A DNA stretch of 64,000 bases, taken from positions 33,283,936 to 33,347,935 of the forward strand of contig CM067343.1 of NCBI GenBank assembly GCA_034190875.2, written 5' to 3'. The stretch comes from Urechis unicinctus. Its lineage: Eukaryota > Annelida > Polychaeta > Xenopneusta > Urechidae. Below are positions 1 to 18,060 of the stretch, piece by piece (positions within the stretch are counted from its first letter, which is position 1; every line of letters starts with the position of its first letter). The position numbers and the translations under genes were made by a program. The notes under the pieces were generated by a model, which made no database searches, was not told where the DNA came from, and saw only the letters and a program-made list of their open reading frames with translations.

Positions 1-4810
<4,810 letters not shown>

Positions 4811-4978
4811 TTTCAGAGTGAATGCATATATGGTTGGGCATTAATAACGCTGCTAGGTAAACCAGAAGTGTTGGTGCTGGTCGATGATTGTACTGCTGTT
4901 TTAACCAACAGCCAATGCAATAGGATCCACTGTGGTTCCAGAACAGAAATCCAGTGGCGTGAGTGCATCATAATATAG
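4811..4978 (+). repeat. Inverted dispersed repeat, arm A
   Basis: Reads from TTTCAGAGTGAATGCA to GTGAGTGCATCA and matches, in reverse complement, the arm at 6567-6755. Conserved blocks include GGTTGGGCATTAA, TAAACCAGAA, TGTACTGCTGT and CCAGAACAGAAATCCAGTGG. Arm A lacks about 20 bases that arm B has near its three-quarter point. The identity of the family is not recognised. Confidence 0.85.
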
Positions 4979-6566
4979 CTGTGTCATAGTGACTGTAGTA
5001 TCCCTTCAACTCAAAACTGACCAGAATTAGGATGCGAAGCGACTTTAACCCGTTAATAATTACCATTTTCAATTAAGGAGAATGCAATGATTGAATCACT
5101 TCTGTGTTGCTGTACACATATTTGCGATATTATCGACTTCTGGGCATACGTCTGTTGACTCCATAACTGTTATAAACTTCAGTTTTAATAATTTCATCAA
5201 TGTCGGGGGAACAGTTGATAATTGCTTAGACAGGTCAGTTATTAAAATAGAAGAATTAACCGTTTTATTCACTGCCACTCATTGCGCAAATGATTTGTTT
5301 GGGTTGGTGAAACCCCATGGGCTCATTAAGCGCTTCATGTTGCATACATAATGCACCGACAACGGGTCACAACGATACATGACTCATCCCATGCTTCCAA
5401 AGCTGTGTATTGTTCACGCGCAATGCACCCTACAGATCATGCATAATACACATTTCGTTTACGCAAACTGCGCCATGCAACTTACAACAGAAACCATCAC
5501 TGCCGCTAAACTCCACCTTATGTCCCATGAATAATTGAGAATGCACTGGGGTAAAAGTCTCGGTGATTTATAGACGGATATTGCAATGATGAAGCATTGC
5601 AAACCTTAATCTATGATGGGACAATTTAAAACAAAACGATTTATGTTTTCACTGAAACCATCTACACGAGACCCGTTGAGTTTCAAACTCATCTACGCTC
5701 TGTTTTGATAACAATAATAATCTTCGGACAACAATTATGTGGAAATGGTACGTGCATGATAATGATATCGTTACCGCTGTAGGAGCACAAGTGTGTTGCT
5801 TAGAGTCGACGTTAAACTTACGACGCTCACTCTTGTAAATCTGGCTCTTTAGGCAGTAACTAAAATGTAACACACGATCCCCAATCTGCGATTAGCTCGC
5901 AAATTTATGGATCACGGTATCCGTGGTACAGAAGTGGCTTGGAGGACATAATGGCCCAGTGATAGAGGACAGATAATTGCGATAAATGGCGTAAATCAGA
6001 TACGACAAGAATTATAAGCGGTGCTCTTTTAGGTGTTTGCCTGGGGCCAGTTCTTTTCTTAATCGAAATAAATAATCCACAGAGTGCAGTTAAAATATAA
6101 TCCATAAAATGTGCCTATGACATGCACTTCAAGCTCGGTCACAATATCTTAACGTGATATAGACAAATCTAGTTACTGGCATGTCAGATTTATGTTAGGA
6201 GCAACGATTTCACTGATACCATCAAGTAAGAGTTGTGACTCCATGGAACAATGTACCAGCCCTGAATTCTAGCAATACCCAACGCGTTGTGCTTTTAAGA
6301 ACAAAGGTTTATATAGTGTTAACCCTGACTGTAATGCATAACAAGATGTAGATATTGTAGTTATTCCTTCTTAACAATGTGTTACGTACCAAGCGGTCAT
6401 TTGCCATGGCCACCCATCCCCATACGGTTGCTGGTATATTTCGAAAGACCGCAATAAAACATGCATACAGCACAGCGAAGCTCCTGCTGTATAATAACGA
6501 CCATTGGAGTTATGCTATCTTTAAGTTATTTCGAGGTAGTTGGTTCGCATTTCAATGGCATAGTCA
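4979..6566. other. Spacer between inverted repeat arms, no gene seen
   Basis: AT-rich with only short open frames. If the two arms belong to one foldback element this is its interior, but no coding domain supports that. Confidence 0.4.
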
Positions 6567-6755
6567 CTATATTTTGATGCACTCACGCCACTGGATTTCT
6601 GTTCTGGAACCTCAGTGTTAACGCAAAATGCTGAGTTGATCCAATTGCATTGGTTGCGGGCTAAACACAGCAGTACAACCATCGACTATCACGACCATTT
6701 CTGGTTTACCTGGCAGCCTCTTTAATGCCCAACCATAAATGCATTCACTCTGAAA
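6567..6755 (-). repeat. Inverted dispersed repeat, arm B
   Basis: Reverse-complement partner of 4811-4978, with roughly four in five bases matching by eye and one extra block of about 20 bases. The reverse strand has an open frame through much of the copy, but the other copy does not keep it, so coding is not supported. Confidence 0.85.
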
Positions 6756-6881
6756 TAGGACAAAGCGCGTGGTATCATCTTCCGCCACCCAACACGATAA
6801 TTGCAGAAAGGAATATGGATGCATTCCTGTTTCACTTAGCATTTTCATTGCCGCTGAAAAGCATGATTTTCCAGCATTTAG

Positions 6882-6965
6882 GACATGAAATACTGCGACA
6901 TGAAATACTGCGAATTCAATACTTCGACTTCACATACTGCGTCATTAAACACTGCGACACGACAC
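6882..6965 (+). repeat. 15-bp tandem repeat, about 5 copies
   Basis: The unit GACATGAAATACTGC is present twice perfectly and then in progressively diverged forms ending in TACTTC, TACTGC and CACTGC. It is a short minisatellite within otherwise unique sequence. Confidence 0.8.
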
Positions 6966-9900
6966 GAACTTTGGCTAACAGAAGAATGTAAAGCGTTGAG
7001 CGTTTTCAATGATGTGTAAAATTTTGCAGTTAACATGTGGGATGTCGTTGTTCTAAGTGATATAAAGGCATGACGTTATGTGCACTTATGTAACTACGTC
7101 AATATTCTTCCTTCAATATTCAGCATCTATAAAGGTTATGGTACAAGGAATTATTAAGCATCCTCATCGATCTAGGTAGGATGTCTAGACATGGGTGTAT
7201 GGGTCTCTTGCACAGGGCAAAATGCTTCATTTGTTGTGTGAATTTTGCCCCATAGTTCTGGAACCTTGTCTCTGTAATGACCACATAATCCATTTCCTCT
7301 GAAGTGTCTTCTCTCATTTCACAATCTAGATCACCAGAATAGATAAACGGATGTGTTAAAAAAATGACCTCTCCCTATTAATCATGTGCTTCCCGGTTAT
7401 AAAAAGAAAAATATACTGGTGTCTGAGAGATAATCGGTCATACCCTCAGAGGCGGCACGACGTATATGCTCTGCACATAATGCGATGATACCATGTCGGC
7501 GTCTGCTTATTATATTGACGATGCTTGGACAGCCCACGCCCACTGAATTAGGATGGCTCCACTTAGTTGGACTGCGAATGATCGCACGTGTTTGACAATC
7601 TGTTGCCATAATCACGAGCCTCGCCTGAAAAGTGATGATAGGCGCAACACTTACAGGACGCACTATATCAGATGGTAAGCCTGTTATCTTAAACGTCTTC
7701 ATTAACCTGACTGGTTCGTAATCACGTGTTGTTCTATGAGCTTTTTAGCAAATACACATGTTAATTTGGAAGTGACGTCACATTAAAGATGAATACTCCC
7801 TTTTGATGCCCTAGCCAACATGCATGTTAATGACAAGCCGTCTGATCTTTATTCTAGTCCATGACATTTCGCACTAGCACCTCAACCGTGCTCAATAGGG
7901 CACAAAACCTTTCTAAGGAAAATATGTTTTTTCACAGTCGCAAATGTAAATTTCCTTAAATAAATGCAGAAGATGCACCAATCAAATGCAACGTGCAGTT
8001 GATGTTTTTGGACAATACATGCCTTGAATTCTTGTGAATATTATGCCATAAATTTACAAGTCAACTCTGCAATGACAGATCTCACTGTTCCATACTTAAA
8101 ACTGATTAATGCTGTAACTGAAGCAAAATCAGGATATAGTGCAAGGAGTATATAATGGTGTCCCATGCAGTAGCATAAAGTGGAAACATAATAAAAAAAA
8201 TGGAGTAAATATTCCCTCCAAGGAATTTATAATAATGTACGCATTTTTCCTATGACCTCAGCTTGAGAGAAATAGGTATGTACAATGTTTGAGGGAAATA
8301 CTTTGCCCCATGTATTACTAAATAGCAATCGATATTGACTAGCCATAAGCAATGTTTTAATTGTATGAAGTTGTCAACGTTTTCCGGAAAGGGGAATAGC
8401 TAATCAGTGACAAACATATATGATAATCTCCTAAGTATTGGTGACTGTGATGGCTCGCTTCTGATTCTTCTTGAAATAGCCATTCCTTAGAGGACATGCC
8501 TTTTATATGCAAGGTATTCCCCCTTCAAAGCGCATATCATTCAATGCTTCGGATCTCCCTGTAAACTTCTTTACAGTTAACCATTGTCAGCCGATTTATT
8601 TCAAAGAGGTTATTTTCCAAAACCAGCTCTATTATATCATGTAGTTCTCTCATTTCAATATTACATATTATGTATTCCGGTGTGTGTAACTGAGTAAATT
8701 CCCTAGCCAACAAAAAATGTTCTTCCATGTGTGGTTTTGTTAATGAATCGATGAATAGAGTAAATGTAATGTCATGAAATACAGTCTTTCCATTTAAATA
8801 AAAACATTAATACGCTATTTAACATATTAAAACTCTTCAACTTGTCTTCTGCATGATTTAAAAATTGTACAACTTAGTTTAAGAAACAAAGAGAAATATT
8901 TAACATGACTTTTTAAAACATGGAAACCTCTGATCCTCGTGTCACTGCGTTGTATGTATGTGTCAATAAGTTTAATTCAAGCCCTCACATTACTATGCAT
9001 GAATGGAATGGCTACTTGGTACTCACAAACTATAAAGTGCAGTTTGGGAGAAAAAAGAAAGTTAAGTTTCCTCAGCTGTCACCACAAATAGGTTTCAAGG
9101 TGCACATAATTCACCCTATTAAATTACAAGAAACGTTATAAATTCCATATTGATGATGATAACTTAGATCACATAACAAGTTTGTGCATCTACACATCAA
9201 ATGTGGACTTTAGTCACATTAGTTTGCTCTTTGTTCCATTAATATTTACAGTCAATCTGCTATATCAGTATATGGTAGCAGTATTTTTTTCATATAGAAT
9301 ACTCATTAAATACATGTACTGTCACAACAGAAATCATGTTTTCACGTAAATCTCATGGTCCAGAAATTATTCATACAGTATGCATGTGCATCATTCCTAC
9401 CAACCCACATAAGAAAAGGATTAGAATTAAGTTCAAAGCTTTTACAAGTATTCAGCTCTGCTAAATGTGAGCAAGTGATTTAATTAATGGAAAGCACACT
9501 TGTGTATTTTGTGGTGCTATCATGATACTTTTATCAATGTCCATGGTATTACGCACACAGCGGAACTCGGGCTATATCATTCGAGCTGGTGATCCCATGG
9601 ATATGGTCTCCCACTGGCCCTTTCTGATTGTGCCCAAGGTACATCTGAGGAGAATGAAATGTATATCTCTCAGTGAAATGACTATTTGAATTTTCCTTCA
9701 CCATTAAACTAATAATCGAATTATTTTTCTGTATGTATCATTAGCAGTAACATGCGACATAAAAGTTATTTGGCTTAAACTTCATAGGTTCGTAACAGTC
9801 ATTTTGCACATGCGAATAAGTTGATTCACATTCCTGCGCCAATAACCTTTCTCATTCCAATCTATAGTTGTACTTTGTATATACATGATAACAATGTACA

Positions 9901-11571
9901 GTCACATTCGCTTGCACTGTCCATGAAGAGAGTGCAGCATTTGCGCTCTATGGAAAATAAACAGGACAAAAACCTTTGTAGAACCTCGATCCTCTCTCAA
10001 ACAATTAAATGAATAACAATGATATAAAAACGAATTGCTGCTCATTATGGCTACTAGCAAGCAACACATTCTCATGATAATGACGACGCATAATGTGTAA
10101 TCTACACATTATTCTAGCTTTCATGCTTCAGATGAGTCTAATTATATTCGAGATAATAGGCCCAATTACTGATGCTCCCGTCTGTGACCTGACGCATATA
10201 CCGGATGCTGGCGCCATTCAGATAAATACTCATCACAGCCTAATTCACAGTGGTCAGTCATTCTGCTGAATTAACCACGGAAGATTGATACAGACCAATA
10301 CAGGCATTATGCTTACAATTAAGACACCCTTGTAATTTTCGGGCATGTTCCATGTCGGAGGTGCAGCGCCATCAATGACACTACTGATGCTTACGGTTGC
10401 ATGCATGACTCAAAAATAACGACCCATATGCAACTCGTAAAACATGTTATGGATATGTTGTTGCTACCCAGAGCACCATTCATTTTACATGCAACGTCCA
10501 ATGCCACGTGCCACGTGATTCCAATTGTATTGCTTTGTCAAGGATTTTGTAACCGGTGCCTATGCGGGTACGCATAACTTAAGTCGCGTACATTAATACA
10601 GGTCATTGTTTGACGCTACTGTAATAACTGGGAATCAAACAAACCATCAACAATACTCTACACCACATATGATTCTAATTACGAGAAAAAATATCAAATG
10701 CATAAATCATTCACATCATAATCACGAGTACGCATATGAGCACGTCGAAACAAATAACCAATGTGCTTTTCGAGATGTTTTCCATTAACGTATTGGGCAG
10801 GTAAGGAGACCTGTGAACTATTCTAGCCTAAATAATCAACACTGTATGTGCCACATATAGTTACGCTTGACGTAGTGCTTAAATAAATCAGTTGTGTATA
10901 GTACTGATACAATTGTAATAGTAAGGCCATGAGATTTATTCTATATATATATACAGTAATCACAAAAATTATGCTGATTCATAATTTCACCAGCAACATG
11001 TTCCTTTACAGCCTATAGTTAGACATTTAGCTATTTTGTGGAAAATCCGATATTTTATATGCAAAATAGATCGGTGTTTACCATTACACATCAGCAGGCA
11101 ATTCGCGCCCCTTTGTGGGATAAACTTGTGTTAGATGAGATACACAAATGCAACCTGATAGAAAGATTCATGGGTATTTGATGGACAGCGATTCTTTGTC
11201 CATCGTTACGTAGGCCCCAATGGGCATGTAAACACTGTCGCTGTGACATGCAGTAGTATCGTTTGTACAAGGTCACATAAATATCAATACCCAGGGTATG
11301 GCGAGCAGACGGCATCCTGTGATGACAATAACGCTGCACCACAGTATTGCGTGCACTTCAAATGGCTTATTCATCGGGGCCTAGCTCTTCATCAGGGGGT
11401 TGAATAACGTCTTAGTAGCGGATAATGCGCGAGATTTATAGGACATGGCAATACATTTATAACCCTGTTCAATTTGATGCTTTGGTTGATGACTTCCAAA
11501 GACCCGCGATGTGATAAGACACCTTATCTCAGCAATAACTCAGCCCTATAAGACCCGAATGGGTAGCGACG
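6966..11571. other. Gene-poor sequence, no feature supported
   Basis: Scattered short open frames on both strands. None has splice signals, a recognisable domain or a second copy in the window. The stretch near 8.2-9.5 kb is noticeably AT-richer than its surroundings. Confidence 0.45.
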
Positions 11572-11760
11572 GGACAGAAGACAAATAGCAACTCACAAAC
11601 ACAAGGATAAACCCGGCGCGCGAACCTGACGAGAATACTCTAGTTATCTCTCATAAACACCCTACACGGCGACCGTGTGCCTCAATGAGCTCTCAGCGAT
11701 CGCTTCCGTATCAAGCACTGATTCTTTCCATGCAAGCGTATCATGCAAAATTGGTTACGA
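11572..11760 (+). repeat. Dispersed repeat family R1, copy 1
   Basis: Direct, diverged copy of 29412-29600. Shared blocks are GACAGAAGACAA(A/T)TAG, ATCTCT(C)ATAAA(A)ACACC and CTCTC(A/G)GCGATC(G/C)CTTC, in the same order and at similar spacing. This looks like an old non-autonomous mobile-element copy of unknown class. Confidence 0.7.
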
Positions 11761-12490
<730 letters not shown>

Positions 12491-13691
12491 CAGATTATGC
12501 TTTTGAAACCTAGTGACATGCTTAAGTAACGCTCAGGCAATGCGAGGATCAGCAATATGCTACGATTCGTCACGACGCAAATTTATTCACAACATCATTC
12601 TCGGCGTTGTGAAAGCACACAAATAGTGTTGACGTAATTACACGGTAACAATGAAGCCATGTGATATTTATGACATTCGCTGACAGCTTCTGCTTTTATC
12701 CATCCTGTACTTGGGTTGCTTGACAGAAAATCATTAAAAGTGTCAGTGGGGTGCGCATTTTACATTTTCATATCTTAAGCAGCTGTTGCAGATTTATGGC
12801 TTGCTACTGTTGAATAGCAACATTGTTCTTTTCACATCCCTGAAATGTTATGTCTGTAACACGGAACGCAAAACCAATGGCTGTTAGTTGGGCCTCAGCA
12901 TCACTATTTATTCTGCGTCGCATATTGTTGGTCAATGCAAGAAGTAACAATATGGCCCATTGCCACTTCGACCATTTGTCAGATGCAGTAGAAAAAATCG
13001 CCTTAATAAAAGTTCGACTGTTAGCAAGCTCGAATGAGAAAAGTGATAATGTAAACTTCTCAGTACATCATAACAACTGCGAGATTAAACTTGTAGCTCC
13101 CTAAATTACATGTGTGCCGTTATGCCTCCCTGTATATTCACCAAAGGATTAATGGCACAAGACGGTACTTGTCCAACTAATAACCAAAAGTCTACTACAC
13201 ACATATATCAGAACAGTTATTCTTATAACCCTTGTCTAAACTGCGATATGCATACTTTAGTTTGTTTGCAAGAGGAAAGCGCGATCGACAAAGAAGCATA
13301 TTTGCGATAACAGTTGGACAGGGATTTAGGCGCCTCTTGTAAAAAATGCCGAGGGCGCATATACATCTGACCTTATAACACCGAGCCAGGAGTGCTTTAT
13401 ATGGACCCTTATACAATCACTCTAGCTGTGTATTCATTGGACGGGTCAAACAAAATGTCAAATGTGAAAATTAACTCGGACCATTGGATCCGGATGGCAC
13501 AAACGCTGCTCAACCAACGGCTGAGTTTCTAAATTCAATTATACTATTGTTGTTATCAGATGTACGACGCAACTCTGTAGATGTGTATTTGTGTGCTATG
13601 AATACCGCTGAATACAATACCCCTACGACGAGCTGAAGTAAAAGCGCACCGACAGCAAGCATAAAAACAATAAAATGTTTTGGTGCATAGC
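12491..13691. other. No feature recognised
   Basis: Short open frames at 12850-13104 and 13110-13310 (plus) show no domain or splice context that would support a gene. Confidence 0.4.
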
Positions 13692-13712
13692 GGGGGGGGG
13701 GGGGGGGGGGGG
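13692..13712 (+). repeat. Poly-G tract, 21 bases
   Basis: An uninterrupted run of 21 G on the plus strand, flanked by AT-rich sequence. It can form a G-quadruplex and is prone to length error in sequencing and assembly. Confidence 0.95.
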
Positions 13713-13787
13713 AATGCTTCGTGAACATCGTTTCAATTCCTAAAGCGGCGTACCAGACCGGGTGAGTGCATTTCATATCTTGTAAAT

Positions 13788-13789
<2 letters not shown>

Positions 13790-13875
<86 letters not shown>

Positions 13876-13883
13876 TGTGTGCT

Positions 13884-13966
<83 letters not shown>
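13790..13966. repeat. Compound (GT)n-(GA)n-(GT)n microsatellite
   Basis: GT runs either side of a 16-base GA block (13,860-13,875) and a short imperfect bridge. The Cys-Val open frames here are artefacts. Confidence 0.97.
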
Positions 13967-13968
<2 letters not shown>

Positions 13969-16900
13969 TCTTATTTAAACGGATGAATGCATGGAATTGT
14001 GTTGATAGAGCGCCACGTCAGGAATCCAATGCAGCCACCCAGAGTATGCGCTATCAAGATATTATTCGAGTTTAAGACATCATCATTAACTTTCCCGAAA
14101 TGAAAGCAGTAATTATCAATGTACAATTAACCCGCTGTACGTAGACAATCGAAACTATAAATATTATTTAACAGAAAAAAACCCCCAGCAAATGGCCTAC
14201 TTAACCTCGTGACGCGTTTCTCACCACAACCACTGCTGCCTGTATTGAATGTTACATTACAGCAAAATAAAAGGAATATGACAGCAGCGTGTTATTAATC
14301 CTAGCTCCTGCCAACGTGTGTGTTATCATCAACACTAGTTGAAATATGCTTTGCTGTATATGGTGCCGCGGTTCTGTGACCCTGGCCCAGGAGGCAGCAG
14401 TAAATAACGCTCACATTGAGTCCGCTCTCGCTTCGTAGACACAAATGGGTGTAAACACTTTCTCCTCCCAGTAACATAAAGTAGACTTTCAATTAAATAA
14501 TTCGCAAGATAAAATTAAATGTCAACGATGAATTTATTCGGTTACGAGTGTAATCTCTGACACAGATAAAGGTAGGAAGCAGATAGGTATGACATGATCA
14601 GCATTTGAAACTTCCGAAGCACGTGTTGAGGTGACATCCTATATGCCGTATAACTTGCTTGATGATCCATCATTAATTTGTATTAGTTGTACTGCGACAA
14701 ATAAACCGTATATAACGCATGTATTTTATAAACGCAGCTTTTATTAAGTGATGAGTACGGTGAATGATGGCACGCCGTCATCCTGCAGTCAAACATCAAC
14801 CAAAACTGTCTTGTGGGATATACGGCACGTGTGTCCCTCTGACCAGAAGCACACAACTTCCTCTGTTAGCCGGCCTTCTATCAAATTCGATGAAGGGAAT
14901 GTTGACCTTTGACGAATACATTTTGCTTTCGGAAACTACAATATATGATTTGATTATTTGCATCATGTTTGATTCGAAGGTAAACATAATAAGACTTAAA
15001 GCCTTATAACTACCGGGTTAGAATTGTGACAAGCCACGACAGCGTCTACCCTATCCCCTTGACGTAAACACATCCGTAAGTTCAATAACCGAATTATGGC
15101 GACGCTCCACTAAATAACTTGTTACATATGATAATCATGCTGTACTATAATTTAACCAATGTACACTGTTGGTGGACCTATTTACGCTTTGCGAGAACAT
15201 TTTGCATTATTGCTTAATACCCGGAATATCATTAAGAAAGTGAAATCTTGTAAAGCCTATTTATTGAAACGCATGATTGATTTGTAGCTTAATGAACAAT
15301 AGTCAATGTGCGCTCCAATAACAATGCGCCAACAATTTAACCAGCTGTTGTTCATTGTTATCGTCGAAGAATATCCATAAAGATAACATAGCTATGCAGT
15401 CAACAAAAAACCGTTAATCGTCAGTAATGGCCATTGCCGCTCCCATTACCATGTAATTATGTGTAGAATATATAACCAGGGCATTATAGCTGCATGGTTC
15501 AAAGGTTTGCAATGGGCGCTCTACGACAAAGGCTGCATGGAAAATTCTAGTTTAACTAGCCTCGCAAAGCTACAACAGTCGTTGGTACATGGAAGATGAA
15601 TCCGCGTGCACGACACCTCCTGACCCTCCCACGCTTTTTGTCTTCATTGAGTTACTAAAAATATTGACGTGATGCCTAATTATCCACAAACAACTCTTAC
15701 CATACGCATCAATAGTGGCATTACACTAGAGGTCCACTTATGCACTTTTTGAAGTTTTTATGAAGCTTACTGATATCGATAGGCCACGTGAGACAGCTTT
15801 TTTTTTTAACGCCGTGACATTCATCAGCAGCGACAGTTGACTTTTTTGTATTACAAGTGTAGTTATGGAATGGATACAATATCAAGAACTCGTAGCTGTA
15901 TGTAACATGGGTTTGCTAATAGACTTCAAAATGTTGCTGATAACAGTACTTATCAGCTCCTTAACACCTTGTCCTAGACGCATTCTAGTCATGTCACGGA
16001 TGCAATATCTTGGTGGCAATTTATATGGGTATTTAGAAAATAACGGCTATAACAAATGGATGATTCACCAGCAGGAAATAATTTAAATGAAAACATGTAA
16101 GGTGTCAAAACTTTTGGGACACCCTGTTGTTGGAGCCAGTCTGGATATTTTCGCAACGAAACGTGGGGTCCGATGGAATTATGACGACATCACTATTGCG
16201 ATGGGGCTGACAAAGTCCGCTTGGATAATGTCTATTATGTAAAATCATATCAAAGACAGCTTATGCGTCCAATATGATGTATGTCACAAGTATAGAATAC
16301 AGTTACTTACGGAATGCTTTATGGCAACAGCAAATTGGACTACAGATTTTACAGAATTTCACACTCGTTTGTCTGAATGCGTTTATCATGCACATTCGTT
16401 GCTGATGAAGGTCCCGTCTCTAGCAGCGGGTGAGGTGGTAACATATCCTCAAGGATCAACTAACATCCCGGTAGCATCTACAATGCAATTTACATCAAGA
16501 GCTGAGTACGAATGCGATTTGATAACCATAGTTGCCACAGTCAACGAGCGTTTGCATAAAAACGCTCTTACTAAACAGATAATATTGATACGGAAATACA
16601 ATTAATGTTCTCAAAACAAATAATTATATGACGCAAAGAACAATGCCTCCAAGTTTGCCAATCGGCGGTCTATGAATAGAAGATCCCACAAGCAATTACC
16701 TCAGTTTTAGATTCGTCGGTAATGCCATACTTAATGGGACTCTCGCTGTGAGCATGAGAGTTGCTACAATGAGTCAGCAAGCAAACACGTGGTGGCTGAT
16801 ATTTAAATCTCGTGGTTAATGATAGACTCTCGAAAACCACGTTAACGCATCCTGTAGTCACTCACTGAGGTAAGTGAGATACTTATATTTATATCATCAT

Positions 16901-17043
16901 TATCTCTGGTGTGTATTATTCACAACACTAGCACATGTAAGGGGCACAATAAATTGCGACTGTTTTGAGCAATGCTTTGGCTACCTATGGGCCAGACATG
17001 GCTCATTCCAACAGTTAGTAAGTTCATCAGATATTCAACAAGC
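13967..17043. other. No gene recognised
   Basis: Only short open frames without domains. Sequence similarity to the 28.4-kb region starts close to the 29-bp minisatellite at the right edge. Confidence 0.4.
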
Positions 17044-18060
17044 ATATCATGGTATGAATGTCGGCAGCCATTATATCATGGTATGAATGTCGACAATCAT
17101 TATATCATGGTATCAATGTCGACAACCCTTATATCATGGTATCAATGTCGACAACTATCATATCATGGTATCAGTGTTGACAAACCTTATATCATGGTAT
17201 CAGTATCAATATCAACAATCTGTATATCATGGTATCAATGTCGACAATTCTTGTATCATTGTATTAATGTTGACGCAATGCTGCTTTGCTGCGCGGGTTT
17301 TCATATCCCTTCGATGTTCAGCTTTGTGTTCGAAACAGTATTTTCGCTAATGAAATATGTCACAGAGAGTAATTTGATTCCTGTGCAAATTGCCTCTTTT
17401 GCGCCCAAGAACTATCAGGAGTGCCTGTAAATGAAATAGTTCCTCTGAGCAATAAAAACAACCTGTAAAGAGGACAGCCTTCCGATAGCCAGATAGTGCT
17501 TAATTAATTCAAGTATTCATTGCGTTTGCGGTGGTGTTAGTTTGATGACTTGTCAGGGTAGAACTCTTGGCAATCAACCCTAACATCACTGCCCAATTCA
17601 CTGCACTACAACATTTTATGTTTGTATTATGGCGACAGTTGACGTGGCACCACCATGAAGGTTCCATTAAGGCAGAAGGCCTGTCGCTATCATACATACT
17701 GAATAGGAATAAAGGCACAAAATGAAGTGGCACAATGAGCAATAAAAATTGCTGTCTCTTTAAGTTGACGTTGCACCACCAGAAATCGTCCATTAGGCAT
17801 GTCATATCATAAAGGAATAGGAATACATGGGAGCACAATATACAGTCAATACAAAATGTGCTGTGCTCTTTCCTAACTTCCATCGTTGCTTTGCAGCTAT
17901 AGAAATCGTTAATTTGCCCATGTTGAATGTCATAAAGGACGTGATACCTTGTACATGGAAGCGTTATTGGCGAGAAAGTCTGACCATTATAGCAACAATT
18001 GTGTTCTGCAATGCACTATTGCAATTCCTACGTGCGCGAATGAATGTCTATGTAGCTAAC
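17041..18060 (+). repeat. Dispersed repeat family R2, copy 1 (with internal minisatellite)
   Basis: Direct diverged copy of 28475-29280. The order of blocks is the same in both: ATATCATGGTAT units, a TGCTG(C/T)T(T)TGCTGCG block, CACTG(C/T)CCAATTCA(C/T)TGCACT, GTATTATGGCG(A/G)C, repeated GACGTG(G/A)CACC phrases, GAATGTCAT(A/C)AA and TAATGCACTATTG. Copy 1 is longer because the 29-bp tandem block is expanded. No coding capacity is evident. Class unknown. Confidence 0.7.
17044..17280 (+). repeat. 29-bp minisatellite, 8 copies
   Basis: The unit begins ATATCATGGTATCAATGTCG and ends ACAACCCTT. The sixth unit carries a 6-bp insertion (TATCAG-TATCAA duplication). The related repeat copy near 28,485-28,550 has only about three units. 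The overlapping 87-152-codon open frames follow the repeat and are not evidence of a gene. Confidence 0.93.

Noticed and set aside
8537..8728. Minus-strand peptide ELVLENNLFEIN, reminiscent of a Penelope-like reverse transcriptase segment
   Set aside because: The match is about a dozen residues in AT-rich DNA. The conserved residues that should follow are absent and no neighbouring domain is visible.
16972..17430. 152-codon plus-strand frame through the 29-bp minisatellite
   Set aside because: 29 is not a multiple of three, so the frame cycles through repeat phases. The partner repeat copy does not keep it open.
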